38,390 bases of DNA from a virus. Below the pieces are notes generated by a model, which made no database searches, was not told the origin of the DNA, and worked only from the letters and a program-made list of their open reading frames with translations. Shown here piece by piece: positions 20,801 through 29,396 of the stretch. The stretch's first letter is position 1; every line of letters begins with the position of its first letter. The DNA is taken from IMG/VR virus record IMGVR_UViG_3300045999_005420, positions 1 to 38,390 of that record; one strand, 5' to 3'. A program made the translations under genes and the position numbers.

Positions 20801-21080
20801 TGTCGTCTGCAATCCCGTCGCCAACCGCGCCAAAGTCCTTGACGTTCACCATGTCCGACATTTTGGCGTCAATCGGACGCTCAACCGAGCCGGTCGGGTT
20901 GGTCAGTTGCCGGAACAAGATAGACCCGGCGGCATCGTCCAGAACGTAGTCACGGACAGTCGATGCCGGAACCTTCTTCAACGGACCGGGCGCACGATAA
21001 GCTGCCAGCACGTCCGTTCCGACAACGGGAGCCGTTAGCGCGGTAAGCTCAGGATAGGTCTTGCGGGGCGTGAGGGCCAT
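17856..21080 (-). CDS. Tailspike with right-handed beta-helix, three inserted repeats
   Basis: 1074 aa. The N-terminal capsid-anchor-like segment (KTYPELTALTAPVVGTDVLA) is followed by a pectate-lyase-fold signature NVKDFGAVGDGIADDTVAF (79-97) and a beta-helix (about 100-330). Three homologous beta modules follow at about 333-410, 429-500 and 558-633, each with T-x-G-x-x-V-T-I ... SGATAVGG or SGATATGG ... TSTATGGG. The C-terminal third (HGNKPFGLSQWRLADF, VYDPPSLLPGATTTT) probably forms the trimer cap. Such spikes bind and often hydrolyse surface polysaccharide; the catalytic residues are not identifiable by eye. It shares TAATG with the upstream gene. Confidence 0.88.
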   Translation of the reverse strand: MALTPRKTYPELTALTAPVVGTDVLAAYRAPGPLKKVPASTVRDYVLDDAAGSILFRQLTNPTGSVERPIDAKMSDMVNVKDFGAVGDGIADDTVAFRNAINFAHGRAVYVPGGDYLITSQIRVEPFAWIDVNPAKAVGAFAPGMWLVGDGMVETRIQCRVANNAMFYCNVTNPVPYAFRAQMGMRVQNLAIVGAGSVANSSAFEIFNSYQLQFSQVHIRALTGSAIRMVNGEFVDDGWNCATFDSVWIEACGTGGYGFGFDATGATGRNEGSFTQLRNVFIQGCGRNEYFTVTNLADVAGEATLTLNLNQMPQTFPTATAHPFVPVRVMGNNPISTVNGSARVTIALTGTSNYIAGQQISISGATAVGGITLSGDYVIQQANPTSIIITHGSDATSTATGGGAGVTINARIKIKMFGVLKTETLGADPISTTSGSPIVTIADTAHGLSVGDVVTFSGATATGGITVSGSYPISSVLTNTFTIIASSDATSTATGGGGAVVMVSPMWQANDTVYTVGPSPTSTTLRLFTDDTVPVAVSAATWGTWVSGLPAPVALGTNPLATVNGSSTVTVTHTGHGAAAGALVTIAGASAVGGVTVNGQYRINVVIDANTYTITATAASSTATGGGAGVTAQYTLASDAIGEVAYYEPRSGGMSSKGQLVKLQSCGFTVNQNVAQYVPGGAGGSIGLICEQVTWENSYRRHLFVRGGINYLFFGCQFHGNKPFGLSQWRLADFDASEFVVTQVLWQNTKVRARECPAIAFKYTGTNSNPNTVRVRGTFWDDFDHLGQNRFVGIQFDQVMQNMNLSWTSATLMTLRPNQSFGEGAKTPLRLRGPQNGSGTGVASMTGEWIQAQATSNNGVSAFNTTNGQSGGPALANSTIYNMYLYDNDGALALTPSLVAPTIDTSHGYMVMTGDPTMLWVGRAQTDGSAQWLSTGAQFLNPVIIPGGQEGQDAALWFSDADRKLYIKSTPGLPTLLTGGTYAYVPTFETSVVYDPPSLLPGATTTTTVTVTCSGGDYCSGVGFAQTVGAAGWGGLTATGCVSAANTVTVTITNNTAGTIDLASGNLRVNVQRR

Positions 21081-22120
21081 TATGCGAATCCAGAGACAGA
21101 GATTTCAGCGGGGTTCTGCGTGGTCCAATAGATACGGACCGAGCCAAGAGCCTTGTTATCGTAGCCCTCTACGCTGCCGGTCGGGTTCAATCGGCTGACA
21201 TGAACCGCGTAAGTCGTTGCGGGGAGTGCGTTGGTGAAAGTAATATCGGCATAGGCAATGCCAGCGCCTTCGGTCACGTTAGAAATGCTGGCGACGTTGA
21301 GCGCACCGGCAATCGTAGGGGTGGAGCCGTTCACGCTGGTCGAGGTGATGACGCAGCCAAAAGCCCGCCCGTACCCCGCTTGAAACGTTCCCGCGCCGGT
21401 CAGCACCTTGTATTGGTCGCCAGCCGCCGCAACGGGGACAAGGCCCTTGGTCCCGCCCGTCGATTGCGTGGCTCCGACCACCACCGGCAGCAACGTAGCG
21501 GCCTGCGTTCCGGTCAAATCCTCGACAACGCCAGTGCCAGCCGTGACCCGCCCCTTGAAGGTAGCAGTTGCTACCGTGGCAAGTTTGGCATTGGAAAACG
21601 ATGCATCCGGCACCGTGATGGTGCCTGCAAACGTCTGAGGCGCGTTATACGTCCCAGTCGCATTGACGGTCAGAACGTCACCAGCCGCATTGCCAAGCGC
21701 CACGTTACCGTTGACGGTCAGCGCCTCGCCAACGGTCAGGCTCAAAGCTACCGCCGCGTTGTCGCCAACGCTTAGAGCAAGCGGGATGGTCGTTCCGGTT
21801 GGCGTAATCAGGAAGCCTTGGACACCACCGACCGCAATAGCCAACTGGTTAGCCGCTGGCGTGTAGAAGCCGGTGTCCGTGTCCCCGATGATAGAGAACG
21901 CCGGAGCCGAGACGGTGCCGCCGGAAAACCGGATGCCTTGCACAAACGGGATCGGAGCCGTGGCCGTGGTCTGACCATCGGACGCAATGGACTGCGTGAT
22001 GGCCGTGGACATATCGGCAAGCGTGGCGTTCCAGTCATCCGAGAGAATAGGCGTCTCAGGAGTGGCCGGGTTCCATGTGTTTGAGGGGGGTGAGTATGAG
22101 CCGCTGCCGTTTCGGGGCAT
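21080..22120 (-). CDS. Tail fiber-like protein
   Basis: 346 aa. MPRNGSGSYSPPSNTWNPAT then LSDDWNATLADMSTAITQSI is the usual opening of short podovirus tail-fiber proteins. A repetitive Thr/Ala/Gly/Val-rich shaft (TVGEALTVNGNVALGNAAGD, LTVNATGTYNAPQTFAGTIT) follows, and a beta-rich tip. No signal or enzyme motif. Lies between the ejection-type protein and the tailspike, sharing start-stop bases with both. Confidence 0.75.
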   Translation of the reverse strand: MPRNGSGSYSPPSNTWNPATPETPILSDDWNATLADMSTAITQSIASDGQTTATAPIPFVQGIRFSGGTVSAPAFSIIGDTDTGFYTPAANQLAIAVGGVQGFLITPTGTTIPLALSVGDNAAVALSLTVGEALTVNGNVALGNAAGDVLTVNATGTYNAPQTFAGTITVPDASFSNAKLATVATATFKGRVTAGTGVVEDLTGTQAATLLPVVVGATQSTGGTKGLVPVAAAGDQYKVLTGAGTFQAGYGRAFGCVITSTSVNGSTPTIAGALNVASISNVTEGAGIAYADITFTNALPATTYAVHVSRLNPTGSVEGYDNKALGSVRIYWTTQNPAEISVSGFA

Positions 22121-24469
22121 TTAGTCCTCCTGTCCCGCCGCGACCGCTACGCCCGCACGAACACGGTTAGCGCCACGGGGGCGATTGATTGCGCTGGTCA
22201 GTCGGGCGCTAAACTCATCCGAGTTGGCCATAAGAAGATCAGCGAGGGTTTCCGCGTTACGGCGAGCCGTGAGGTCGTCAATCCATCGTCCCGCGCGACC
22301 AAAAGCGCCCGTGGGATTGGTGATGGTCTGAGCCGCGCTCGTGGCCAGGTTCCCGCCTTGCAGGTTGCGGATAGCCTCTTGGTTAAACGCGGTTTCCGAC
22401 CCGGCGCGAGCGCGCTGGCCAGTCGCTTGCAGCACCTCGACAAGTTGCGCCATCGGGTCAGACGGCATGGCCTGCGGAGCGTTAGGATTGAGCGGCGGAA
22501 ACGCCAACGGGCTAGGCGGGGGCGCGGTCACGTCGATAGCCCCCATCACCGTCCGTCGCTGTTCTGGATTGCCAAAAGCGCGAGCGGCGAAGTTGGCACC
22601 GCCAAACTGGTTGTCACCCGTGGCCAGCGCCTGCTGTGCTTCCATCGCTTGCCGAGCCAGATGCTGACGAACGAGCGGACCGCCCACAGTCGGGTCAATC
22701 TCGCCCATCAGGCCAAGCGCTTGCGCCGTTTCAGCGGCTTGCCCCTCAAACGGTTGAGCGGGGAACAATGCTTCGGTTTGGCCAACAAGGTTAGGCTGCA
22801 CATCGGATTGACCGGCAATAGTGCCAATCGGCCCACGGCGAAGTGGGTCAACAAAGGCCTCACGTCCCGTTGCTACCGTTTGCCGAGCCGCCGCAAACTC
22901 TGGCGAAGTGCGGGCAGAAAGCTGCCTTGCCAATGCCGCCGCTTGGTCTCGCGTTGCTGCAAGCGTGTTATTGCCGGTCGGGTTCATCACACCCGGTCGC
23001 GCTTGCTCTCCCATCGTGTCGAGTTGCTGAATGACACGATTGACCGTTGAAAGGTCTTCCGGCCCGCCCGTCACAAGAGCCGCAAGCTCTGGATTGCCCA
23101 TAAGCTGCTCCGACGCCGCGCTATACGACGGATTAGCTTGCAGTTGGGCGAGGTCAGCGGGGTCAAGCGTTTGACCGGGCAGTTGGTCATAAAGCGGCTG
23201 TGCGCTTTCGTTTACGCGCCGCCGCATAGTATCCAGAACGCCGGTCGCGGCTTCTTGAGAGCGCCCCGCTAATTCCGAAGGCGAAACCGTAGGACCAAGC
23301 CGGTCTAGCTCCGTTCCGATAGCGCGTTCCACTTGCGCCGGACGTTGGCCGAACATCGGAGCCATGCGCGAGGTTTGGCCTTCGACCACCCGCTGCAACC
23401 GGCCAAGGCCAGTCCCGCCGCTCGTCACTTGTTGCAAGGCTTCCGCGTTCGTCAGGTCAACGCCGAGCAGCCCGCCTCGTTGACGAAGCGCAGCCGCCAT
23501 TTCCAACTGTTGCGGGGTCACGCCCTCAGCCGCACCGCGCAAGGCAATGTCCGCACCACCACGAAGGCCGGTGACGGCTCCAATGCCTAGACCACCGCCA
23601 AGGCCACCAGCCAAACGTGCAAAGCCTTCGCTTGCCGTATCCCGACGCCCGCCGCTCATGCCCCGTGCAATCTGGCCAGCGGATTCACTGGCAACAGCAG
23701 GGACAAGCCATGACGCTAGTTTGGTGCCAGCACCACCGGGAGCGACGCCACCGGGCAGGAACTCGCCAAGGGTCCGTGCATACTCACCCGGAACCGTCTG
23801 CGGCTGGTAGTAGTCGTATCCGATTTGGTTGCGGATGCCCTGATTCATCCCCTCGCCGGTCGGGAGGTTGCGAAGCATACTGGTCGGGCTTCGCAGGTTT
23901 TCGGGGATCATTTGGTAAAGCGAGCCGGGCAGGCCAACCATGCCCGTGACGCCCTCGACTACGCCGGTCGGAAGCGACTTAGCCATATCGGTCGGCACGT
24001 CAGCGTTTTCCTCGACGAACAGGCCGGGCCGGATTTCTTGGGTACCAGGTCCGCCCGCATTCGGTCGCGCATCGGCCATCATCCGGCGCACTTCGCCGTT
24101 GCCGAGCTTCACATACATCCCCGCGTTCAGATAAGCGCGGTCTTCTGCCGGAAGCGTGTTGAGGTCGATAGGGTCTAGCCGCGTTCCTTGATTGCCGAAC
24201 ACGTTGCGATTAGCCGCCGCTTCTTCCGCGCCGATGGTGTCAATCGGTGCTTGCGGGGTGCCGACAGCCTCGAAACCGGGCCGCATCGGCGGATAAACGC
24301 CGTTATCACCCGGCGCTAGTTCTGGCTGAAACGGCGCATCTGGGCCATCTTGCGGAACGGATGGGCGAGGCGTAGCGGCAGGGTCGTTTGCCCAAAACGG
24401 CGCTGGCTCGCGCTGCTGGCGAGTGGGAGCCGCAATCGGATCATTAGCCCAAAACGGTTCCTGCCTCAC
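22121..24469 (-). CDS. Large internal virion / DNA-ejection protein
   Basis: 782 aa, mostly helical, Ala/Gln/Arg-rich, with a Pro/Asn-rich N-terminus that carries a repeated PFWANDP motif (residues 5-11 and 24-30). A glycine-rich, membrane-seeking segment (ARLAGGLGGGLGIGAVTGLR) is flanked by helices, as in P22 gp16-type ejection proteins that cross the host membrane. GTG start, GTGA overlap with the upstream gene. Assigned from size, composition and position rather than a motif. Confidence 0.6.
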   Translation of the reverse strand: MRQEPFWANDPIAAPTRQQREPAPFWANDPAATPRPSVPQDGPDAPFQPELAPGDNGVYPPMRPGFEAVGTPQAPIDTIGAEEAAANRNVFGNQGTRLDPIDLNTLPAEDRAYLNAGMYVKLGNGEVRRMMADARPNAGGPGTQEIRPGLFVEENADVPTDMAKSLPTGVVEGVTGMVGLPGSLYQMIPENLRSPTSMLRNLPTGEGMNQGIRNQIGYDYYQPQTVPGEYARTLGEFLPGGVAPGGAGTKLASWLVPAVASESAGQIARGMSGGRRDTASEGFARLAGGLGGGLGIGAVTGLRGGADIALRGAAEGVTPQQLEMAAALRQRGGLLGVDLTNAEALQQVTSGGTGLGRLQRVVEGQTSRMAPMFGQRPAQVERAIGTELDRLGPTVSPSELAGRSQEAATGVLDTMRRRVNESAQPLYDQLPGQTLDPADLAQLQANPSYSAASEQLMGNPELAALVTGGPEDLSTVNRVIQQLDTMGEQARPGVMNPTGNNTLAATRDQAAALARQLSARTSPEFAAARQTVATGREAFVDPLRRGPIGTIAGQSDVQPNLVGQTEALFPAQPFEGQAAETAQALGLMGEIDPTVGGPLVRQHLARQAMEAQQALATGDNQFGGANFAARAFGNPEQRRTVMGAIDVTAPPPSPLAFPPLNPNAPQAMPSDPMAQLVEVLQATGQRARAGSETAFNQEAIRNLQGGNLATSAAQTITNPTGAFGRAGRWIDDLTARRNAETLADLLMANSDEFSARLTSAINRPRGANRVRAGVAVAAGQED

Positions 24470-25977
24470 TGTTTTGTCCTGCGAACGCCGTTAGGGTCGA
24501 TGTATGGCGCACCGCTTGCGAGCGCATCGTATTGCGCTTGCGTAGTAACCCGAGGGGGCGATCCGTCGCCACCGGCAGGCGCAGAATCCCACCCGTATGC
24601 CTGACGAACAGACGGCGGGACCACATCATCAAACGAGCCAGCGCCAAACGTGCGTTCAACAAACTCGCGACGCCCCATTGCTTGCTCACGAAATAGCGCG
24701 TTTTGCGTTGAATAAAGGTCTTCACCAAGCTTGCTTAGTTGCGACCGGATTTCTGGCGAGAACGCACCATTTGATCGCAGGTATCCCATCAATCCTGCAA
24801 TGCCGCCCTCTAGGCCTTGCATCCGAAGTTGCAACGCGACATCGCCTTCACGGACCACACCGTCGTCAATAAGCCGCTGAACACCGTTAATCGTTGCAAC
24901 GTCACCCGCGCCGTTTTGCGCGCGAAGGCCAGCGCGAACCGATTGGATGTTGCGATTAAGACTAGTCGCTTGGTCAAGAACCGTTTTGACTTGGTCTTGC
25001 AGCCCCTTGATTGCCTGAAACCGCGCAGTCGGGTTTCCGCCAAGGTCTTCGCGGCCACCAATTTCTGGAACAAGTGTTCCGTCTGGCAATCGCCTGTAAC
25101 CCGCCGTTGGCGTTTGAAGGGCTGACGCGACACCGCTTGGGTTGATTTGATATGTCGTGCCTTCGACCATGCCGTAAGGGTCGTTAGGGCCAGCCACAAC
25201 GGTTCGCATTCGCGCCAACTCAGGAACGCCTTGCTCACCAAACAATGGCGTTGGTGGATTTGCGCCGGTCGGGTCAACCAAATATTTGACACCGTTTTGG
25301 TCAACGACTTCTTGCCGTTCAGCGGACGGACTCGCCATCCGCATCTCAATTTCGCCAAGGACGCCTTGCGCCCATGCAATCTGTCCAGCGTCGCCACTCG
25401 AAAGCGCACGGCGGATAAGCGTTTCCTCACCCGGCGTGATGCCGAGCGGATTACGCGCCGGAGCCGCAGGCGGGGCTTGCGGGGCCACGGGAGCCGGTGC
25501 GGGAGCCTGCGGCATAGCCGGAGCGTCGGCCATCGGCATCGGAACGGGAGGAGCAACCGAAGCGACCGCCGGGGCAGCGGGAGGCATTGGAGCACCGTCA
25601 ACCGGAGCCACGGGAGCCGACATTGCCTCAACAGGTTGCTGCGTGTTTTGAATCGGCGCGACCATTGGAGGCGGGGGAGCCGCGCCCATCGCTTCCGGCT
25701 GCGGCTGGTTTCCACCGAGCAACGCGGCCAGCTGCAAGTTAAGCGCATCCGATTGGCTTTGAACCCGCGCTGCGCCTTCTTCCCGCGCCGCCTTCTCCGC
25801 GCGATTAGCACCCCATTGCGTGATGCCTTGCGCGAGCAATCGAGCGCCAAGCTCTCCGTAACCGCCTTTGATTTCGGTTGGCTGGCGTTGTTGTTCCAGC
25901 ATCTTGGCCAGCAAGGCGCTACGCCGCATCGCGGGCGTTTCAATCATCTGCGGGGCTGGCATGGGAGCGCGGGCCAT
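24466..25977 (-). CDS. Internal virion / DNA-ejection protein
   Basis: 503 aa. N-terminal helices (MRRSALLAKMLEQQRQ, GARLLAQGITQWGANRAEKA), a long Pro/Ala/Met-rich linker (about residues 90-175), and a helical C-terminal domain ending TTQAQYDALASGAPYIDPNG. The ending AQYDAL..GAPYIDPNG is frequent in podovirus ejection proteins. It fits the P22 gp20 position. The linker suggests a flexible protein packed inside the head. Confidence 0.6.
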   Translation of the reverse strand: MARAPMPAPQMIETPAMRRSALLAKMLEQQRQPTEIKGGYGELGARLLAQGITQWGANRAEKAAREEGAARVQSQSDALNLQLAALLGGNQPQPEAMGAAPPPPMVAPIQNTQQPVEAMSAPVAPVDGAPMPPAAPAVASVAPPVPMPMADAPAMPQAPAPAPVAPQAPPAAPARNPLGITPGEETLIRRALSSGDAGQIAWAQGVLGEIEMRMASPSAERQEVVDQNGVKYLVDPTGANPPTPLFGEQGVPELARMRTVVAGPNDPYGMVEGTTYQINPSGVASALQTPTAGYRRLPDGTLVPEIGGREDLGGNPTARFQAIKGLQDQVKTVLDQATSLNRNIQSVRAGLRAQNGAGDVATINGVQRLIDDGVVREGDVALQLRMQGLEGGIAGLMGYLRSNGAFSPEIRSQLSKLGEDLYSTQNALFREQAMGRREFVERTFGAGSFDDVVPPSVRQAYGWDSAPAGGDGSPPRVTTQAQYDALASGAPYIDPNGVRRTKQ

Positions 25978-27122
25978 TAGAGCTTCCCGTAATCAACCAT
26001 GAGGAAGCCCGTCCAGTGACGGACCACCGCATCAATGCCAGCCTTAAGCACGTCTTGAGCCATCACGCCGATGTGACGCTTGCGGCCCCACACATAGCGA
26101 TACTCATAAACCGGCAGGCCGTTAGCCATCGTGCCAACGCGCTTGATGTCGCGTTTAAGGCGGCGGTCAGACGGTGTTTGCCGCGCTGCTGTAATTGCGC
26201 CACCCGCGCCAATTGCCGCACCGCCAAGTTGGAACAGGCCGCTCATAAGCGCGTTACGCTGGCCCATTTCCGCCTGATAGTTGCTGTTTAGCTGCTGCTG
26301 CGCCAACGCATTAGCGCCAAGCACATCCGTCTGGCCAACGCCGGTCGGGCTGTATTGGATGCCCTGCGGCATACCGACTTGCCCCGTGCCTAGCAGAGCT
26401 TGAAGCTGCTGAAGCGGCTGGTTCTGGATATACGCCCGCTCTTGCAGGCCCTGCGTCCTCGCCTGATTACCGAATGTCCCGCCCGCAATAGCGTTCTGAA
26501 TTGCGCGAGATTGCTCCGCACCACCGGCTTGGATGGCTTGGTTTGCAGCCTCTCCGTATGCGTCATTTCGATCTCTAGCAAAATCAGATCGAAGGTTTCG
26601 CGTTGCCTCGCTATTCGCTCCAAGGCCCTGCGCGGCAAGACGTGCATCTTGCGACCTCTCAAGCCGCTGAAACTGCGGGTCAAGGCGACGAGTCTGGCTC
26701 GCATAAACCGAATCCTCAAACCGTTGACGGTCAAAGTCTGGCGCGTTGAAACCTTGCAGGTCAGGCAGGCCTTCGGTGTTAAGGCCTTGGCCAAGCGCCT
26801 GGTTTACGCGACCAATCTGCTGGCCAGCCGTGTCGAGGGCGCTACCATAAACGCCGGTTGAGCGGTCGTAGTTCTGCTGCTCAAGCGGGCTGAGGGACGT
26901 TTCTTGACGATAGCCGCCGGGTGCCGAAGGGTCAGCGATATAACGAACCGAGCCTTGCGGGCCGGTCGTATTGATCATGTTCAGCCGCTGTTGTTCACGC
27001 GCCGTTGCGGTGTTCGCCGTGGATTGAGCGTTGGCTAGTTGGACCGGATCGGGAGCGGCGGGGGGGCGGGGCTTGCTAATGGGGAACGCTCCCGAGACAC
27101 GTTGAATCTGTGTTGCGACCAC
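25977..27122 (-). CDS. Virion protein with C-terminal S74-type chaperone domain
   Basis: 381 aa. The N-terminal KPRPPAAPDPVQLANAQSTA then NTATAREQQRLNMINTTGPQ is the typical opening of a podovirus internal/tail protein. The C-terminal 64 residues (318-381), SDRRLKRDIKRVGTMANGLP, VYEYRYVWGRKRHIGVMAQD and VDYGKL, form an S74-type intramolecular chaperone, a domain that trimerises and often cuts itself off. GTG at 27122 has no clear ribosome site; an ATT at about 27079 follows GGGAG and is an alternative start. The reading frame overlaps the GNAT gene by 88 bp. Confidence 0.7.
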   Translation of the reverse strand: MVATQIQRVSGAFPISKPRPPAAPDPVQLANAQSTANTATAREQQRLNMINTTGPQGSVRYIADPSAPGGYRQETSLSPLEQQNYDRSTGVYGSALDTAGQQIGRVNQALGQGLNTEGLPDLQGFNAPDFDRQRFEDSVYASQTRRLDPQFQRLERSQDARLAAQGLGANSEATRNLRSDFARDRNDAYGEAANQAIQAGGAEQSRAIQNAIAGGTFGNQARTQGLQERAYIQNQPLQQLQALLGTGQVGMPQGIQYSPTGVGQTDVLGANALAQQQLNSNYQAEMGQRNALMSGLFQLGGAAIGAGGAITAARQTPSDRRLKRDIKRVGTMANGLPVYEYRYVWGRKRHIGVMAQDVLKAGIDAVVRHWTGFLMVDYGKL

Positions 27123-27523
27123 TCAGAGGCCAGCAAGCCGGATATGATTGTGTCGTCGTCACCATAGCCGAATCTCACAGTCCCTTCGTGCTTAAAGCCG
27201 AATTTCTGTAGGAACTGGCGAGCCTTACGCAGCTTCTTCGGCGTGAGACTGGTGATCCGATTGCATCCAAGTTGGTCGAATGCGTAGCTAAGTATGCCCG
27301 TGACGAGGTTAGGCGTCAACCAGTTCGCCCGTGTAGCGGCAAAACTGACCTCGATGTTACGGTATTGGGGCTGATATGCGTTAAAGACCACGCCGCCTAT
27401 GAGATTATCATGCTTATCGACCACCCCGATGGCCTCGCATGGCCCCCAGTCCAGTCCATGCCCTATCTGGTCCGCTACCCATTGAGCGACTAGCGGAGAA
27501 AACGGGCCGGAGACTAGCCTCAA
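27035..27523 (-). CDS. GNAT-family acetyltransferase
   Basis: 162 aa. The TTG at 27523 (TTGA overlap with the upstream stop) gives MRLVSGPFSPLVAQWVADQI, the usual start for this GNAT type; a GTG at 27577 is less likely. WGPCEAIGVVDKHDNLIGGV, NIEVSFAATRANWLTPNLVT and FLQKFGFKHEGTVRFGYGDD are the GNAT core strands and acetyl-CoA-binding loop region. The last 25 residues, rich in Ser/Pro, extend beyond the family and overlap the next gene. GNATs of this kind occur in podovirus structural operons; the substrate is unknown. Confidence 0.8.
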   Translation of the reverse strand: MRLVSGPFSPLVAQWVADQIGHGLDWGPCEAIGVVDKHDNLIGGVVFNAYQPQYRNIEVSFAATRANWLTPNLVTGILSYAFDQLGCNRITSLTPKKLRKARQFLQKFGFKHEGTVRFGYGDDDTIISGLLASEWSQHRFNVSRERSPLASPAPPPLPIRSN

Positions 27524-29205
27524 AGCTGCCCGCCGGTCTGGTTCTGATACTTCACATTGAACGCGATAATCTCGCACGGCGCGTTGGTGTTGCGCGTGAA
27601 CGATGCCGCGACGATGCCCTCGCCGTAAGACACCAAATCCACGTCATCAACGCCAAGGTCGGTATAGATCAGCGGAGGCGGTAACACTCGCAAGCGCACC
27701 GCTCCGCAATAGCCAATGCCCGTAACGCTGGTCCAGCTATCGCGCGTCTCAGTGCTAGGCGACCACAGAGCCACATCCCACAAGCCCGTGTCCCATTTAC
27801 CGCCCGTCGTGGTGATGGTCGTAGGAACGGCAGTCGGAGCGCGTTCTTTGAAGTCCGTCACAATCTCCACAGCCGGAGCAAGGTCGCCCGCGATCCGCAG
27901 CACGGGTTGCAGCATCTCAAATTTCTTGAGGCTTCCGCGTGAGCCGAAGTAGTTGAACGCCGTCTTGATGTCACCGACGATGCCGCCCTCATTATCGGCA
28001 TAGCCCACGTCCCATAGATAGACGCCGTCCGAACCGCCAAAAAGCATCTGGTCATTGGCGACGGACCAACAGAAGGCATTGATGCCCGTAAACCGGCACC
28101 AGGCACCCGTCTGGACATTCTGGACGTATTGCTCCGACCGCGTGAGGCTAGCCGTGGGCACGTTGAAGATTGCCAGCGTCCCCTTCGTATAGAGAGCGCC
28201 TTCCCATCCAAAGTTGCCGCGATAGCGTTGCGTGGCCTGCTGAAATGCGTTCTGGATACGTTGCGTCAGAGCCACAAGGTTCTCTTGTGCGCGGTCGAGT
28301 TTCAGGGCCTGCGAGAGCGGCACCACCCCGTCCGTGGTCAGCAGAACAAGGTCCGAGCCGTATTTGATGAGCGACCGGCGCGAGAGAGGCAGGCCAAGGT
28401 CATACACCCCGACAAGCGCCCAGTTGTTAGCGTCCGAGGGGTCTAGGCCCTGATAGACAGCCACCTGACCTTGTGTCGTCACCCATACCGCTAGATCATC
28501 CGCACCGGAGCCGCCATCAAGCGTCCAAGTGGCTTGGCAGAGGATTGAGCCGCCCTTGTCGAAGATAGGCCCGAGGTCTAGCAGATTAGCTTGCCCTTGA
28601 ATGGCAAACGGCTCAAGGAACCAGACGCGGAGGCTGTCCTCTTGCACAAAGAACAGACGCCCCTTGTGGTCCATCACGTCAACCAACGTGCGCGGGTCAA
28701 GCGTGATGACGCCAGCCGTCCCCGTGATGGTCGTCGATGCAAACGACGTGCCGTTGTAATAGATCGGTTCTACAGCGCCGTTAGCCGCGACCAGGAATGT
28801 CCCCGCGTCGTTGGAGAAGTTCAGCCATTGCCAGCGAGCATTGCCCGCGTTGGTGAACACCTCAACCGGCGCATCGCCTTGGTTGCTAATGTCAAAGATG
28901 CTGCCGCCACAAGCCGCGAAAATATCGTCCGCCAAGGCCAACGTCTGACCGCGCCAGACAAGGATGGATTCAGTCGGGAGGACTAGCCCTTCCTGCCACG
29001 GCACATAGCCCTTACGCAGTTCCACATAGCCCGCGCGAGGAATGAAGTTGTCCAGAATAACCGCGTTTTCAGGCGGCATATTGGCCAGCGGGGATTGAGC
29101 ATCCCACCCGCCAACCGGAGCCGGAACCGCACGGCCAATCGACACCCGCTGTTGAGAGACCGACTGTAGAGGCTGGCGACCGTATCGCTGTGCTGCCTGC
29201 CTCAT
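27520..29205 (-). CDS. Tail hub / packaged-DNA stabilisation-like protein
   Basis: 561 aa. The ATG at 29205 is chosen for its ATGA overlap; a GTG at 29217 is alternative. It is rich in beta strands with repeated blade-like patterns (SILVWRGQTLALADDIFAAC, GGSGADDLAVWVTTQGQVAV, VLLTTDGVVPLSQALKLDRA), suggesting a propeller. Position after the gp4-like adaptor and its size resemble P22 gp10-type tail-hub proteins. Assigned mainly from position and fold pattern. Confidence 0.6.
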   Translation of the reverse strand: MRQAAQRYGRQPLQSVSQQRVSIGRAVPAPVGGWDAQSPLANMPPENAVILDNFIPRAGYVELRKGYVPWQEGLVLPTESILVWRGQTLALADDIFAACGGSIFDISNQGDAPVEVFTNAGNARWQWLNFSNDAGTFLVAANGAVEPIYYNGTSFASTTITGTAGVITLDPRTLVDVMDHKGRLFFVQEDSLRVWFLEPFAIQGQANLLDLGPIFDKGGSILCQATWTLDGGSGADDLAVWVTTQGQVAVYQGLDPSDANNWALVGVYDLGLPLSRRSLIKYGSDLVLLTTDGVVPLSQALKLDRAQENLVALTQRIQNAFQQATQRYRGNFGWEGALYTKGTLAIFNVPTASLTRSEQYVQNVQTGAWCRFTGINAFCWSVANDQMLFGGSDGVYLWDVGYADNEGGIVGDIKTAFNYFGSRGSLKKFEMLQPVLRIAGDLAPAVEIVTDFKERAPTAVPTTITTTGGKWDTGLWDVALWSPSTETRDSWTSVTGIGYCGAVRLRVLPPPLIYTDLGVDDVDLVSYGEGIVAASFTRNTNAPCEIIAFNVKYQNQTGGQL

Positions 29206-29396
29206 AGCGCCACCCACGTTCCAGCACGGTTCTGATAACCCTGCGACCCGACATAGAACAGACGGCCTTCCGGTGAAAGCGTGGCCGAGGGAAGCGACGA
29301 ACCATAACCCGTGCCATAGGTCGCCAGCAGCGTGTTGAGCTTCTTGCGCTGCGTCTCCTGGTTCTTCGTGTCAGCGATGGTCAGGAAGAACGTCAC
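29202..29396 (-). CDS. Small virion-associated protein (64 aa)
   Basis: GTG at 29396 (GTGA overlap). TFFLTIADTKNQETQRKKLN then TLLATYGTGYGSSLPSATLS and RLFYVGSQGYQNRAGTWVAL. A short beta-rich protein between two tail-connector genes; similar short proteins occur at this place in podoviruses. No function known. Confidence 0.5.
   Translation of the reverse strand: MTFFLTIADTKNQETQRKKLNTLLATYGTGYGSSLPSATLSPEGRLFYVGSQGYQNRAGTWVAL

Noticed and set aside
17856-22120. Many open frames antisense to the tailspike and fiber genes
   Set aside because: They are mirror frames of GC-rich repetitive coding sequence with no ribosome sites and arginine-rich products.
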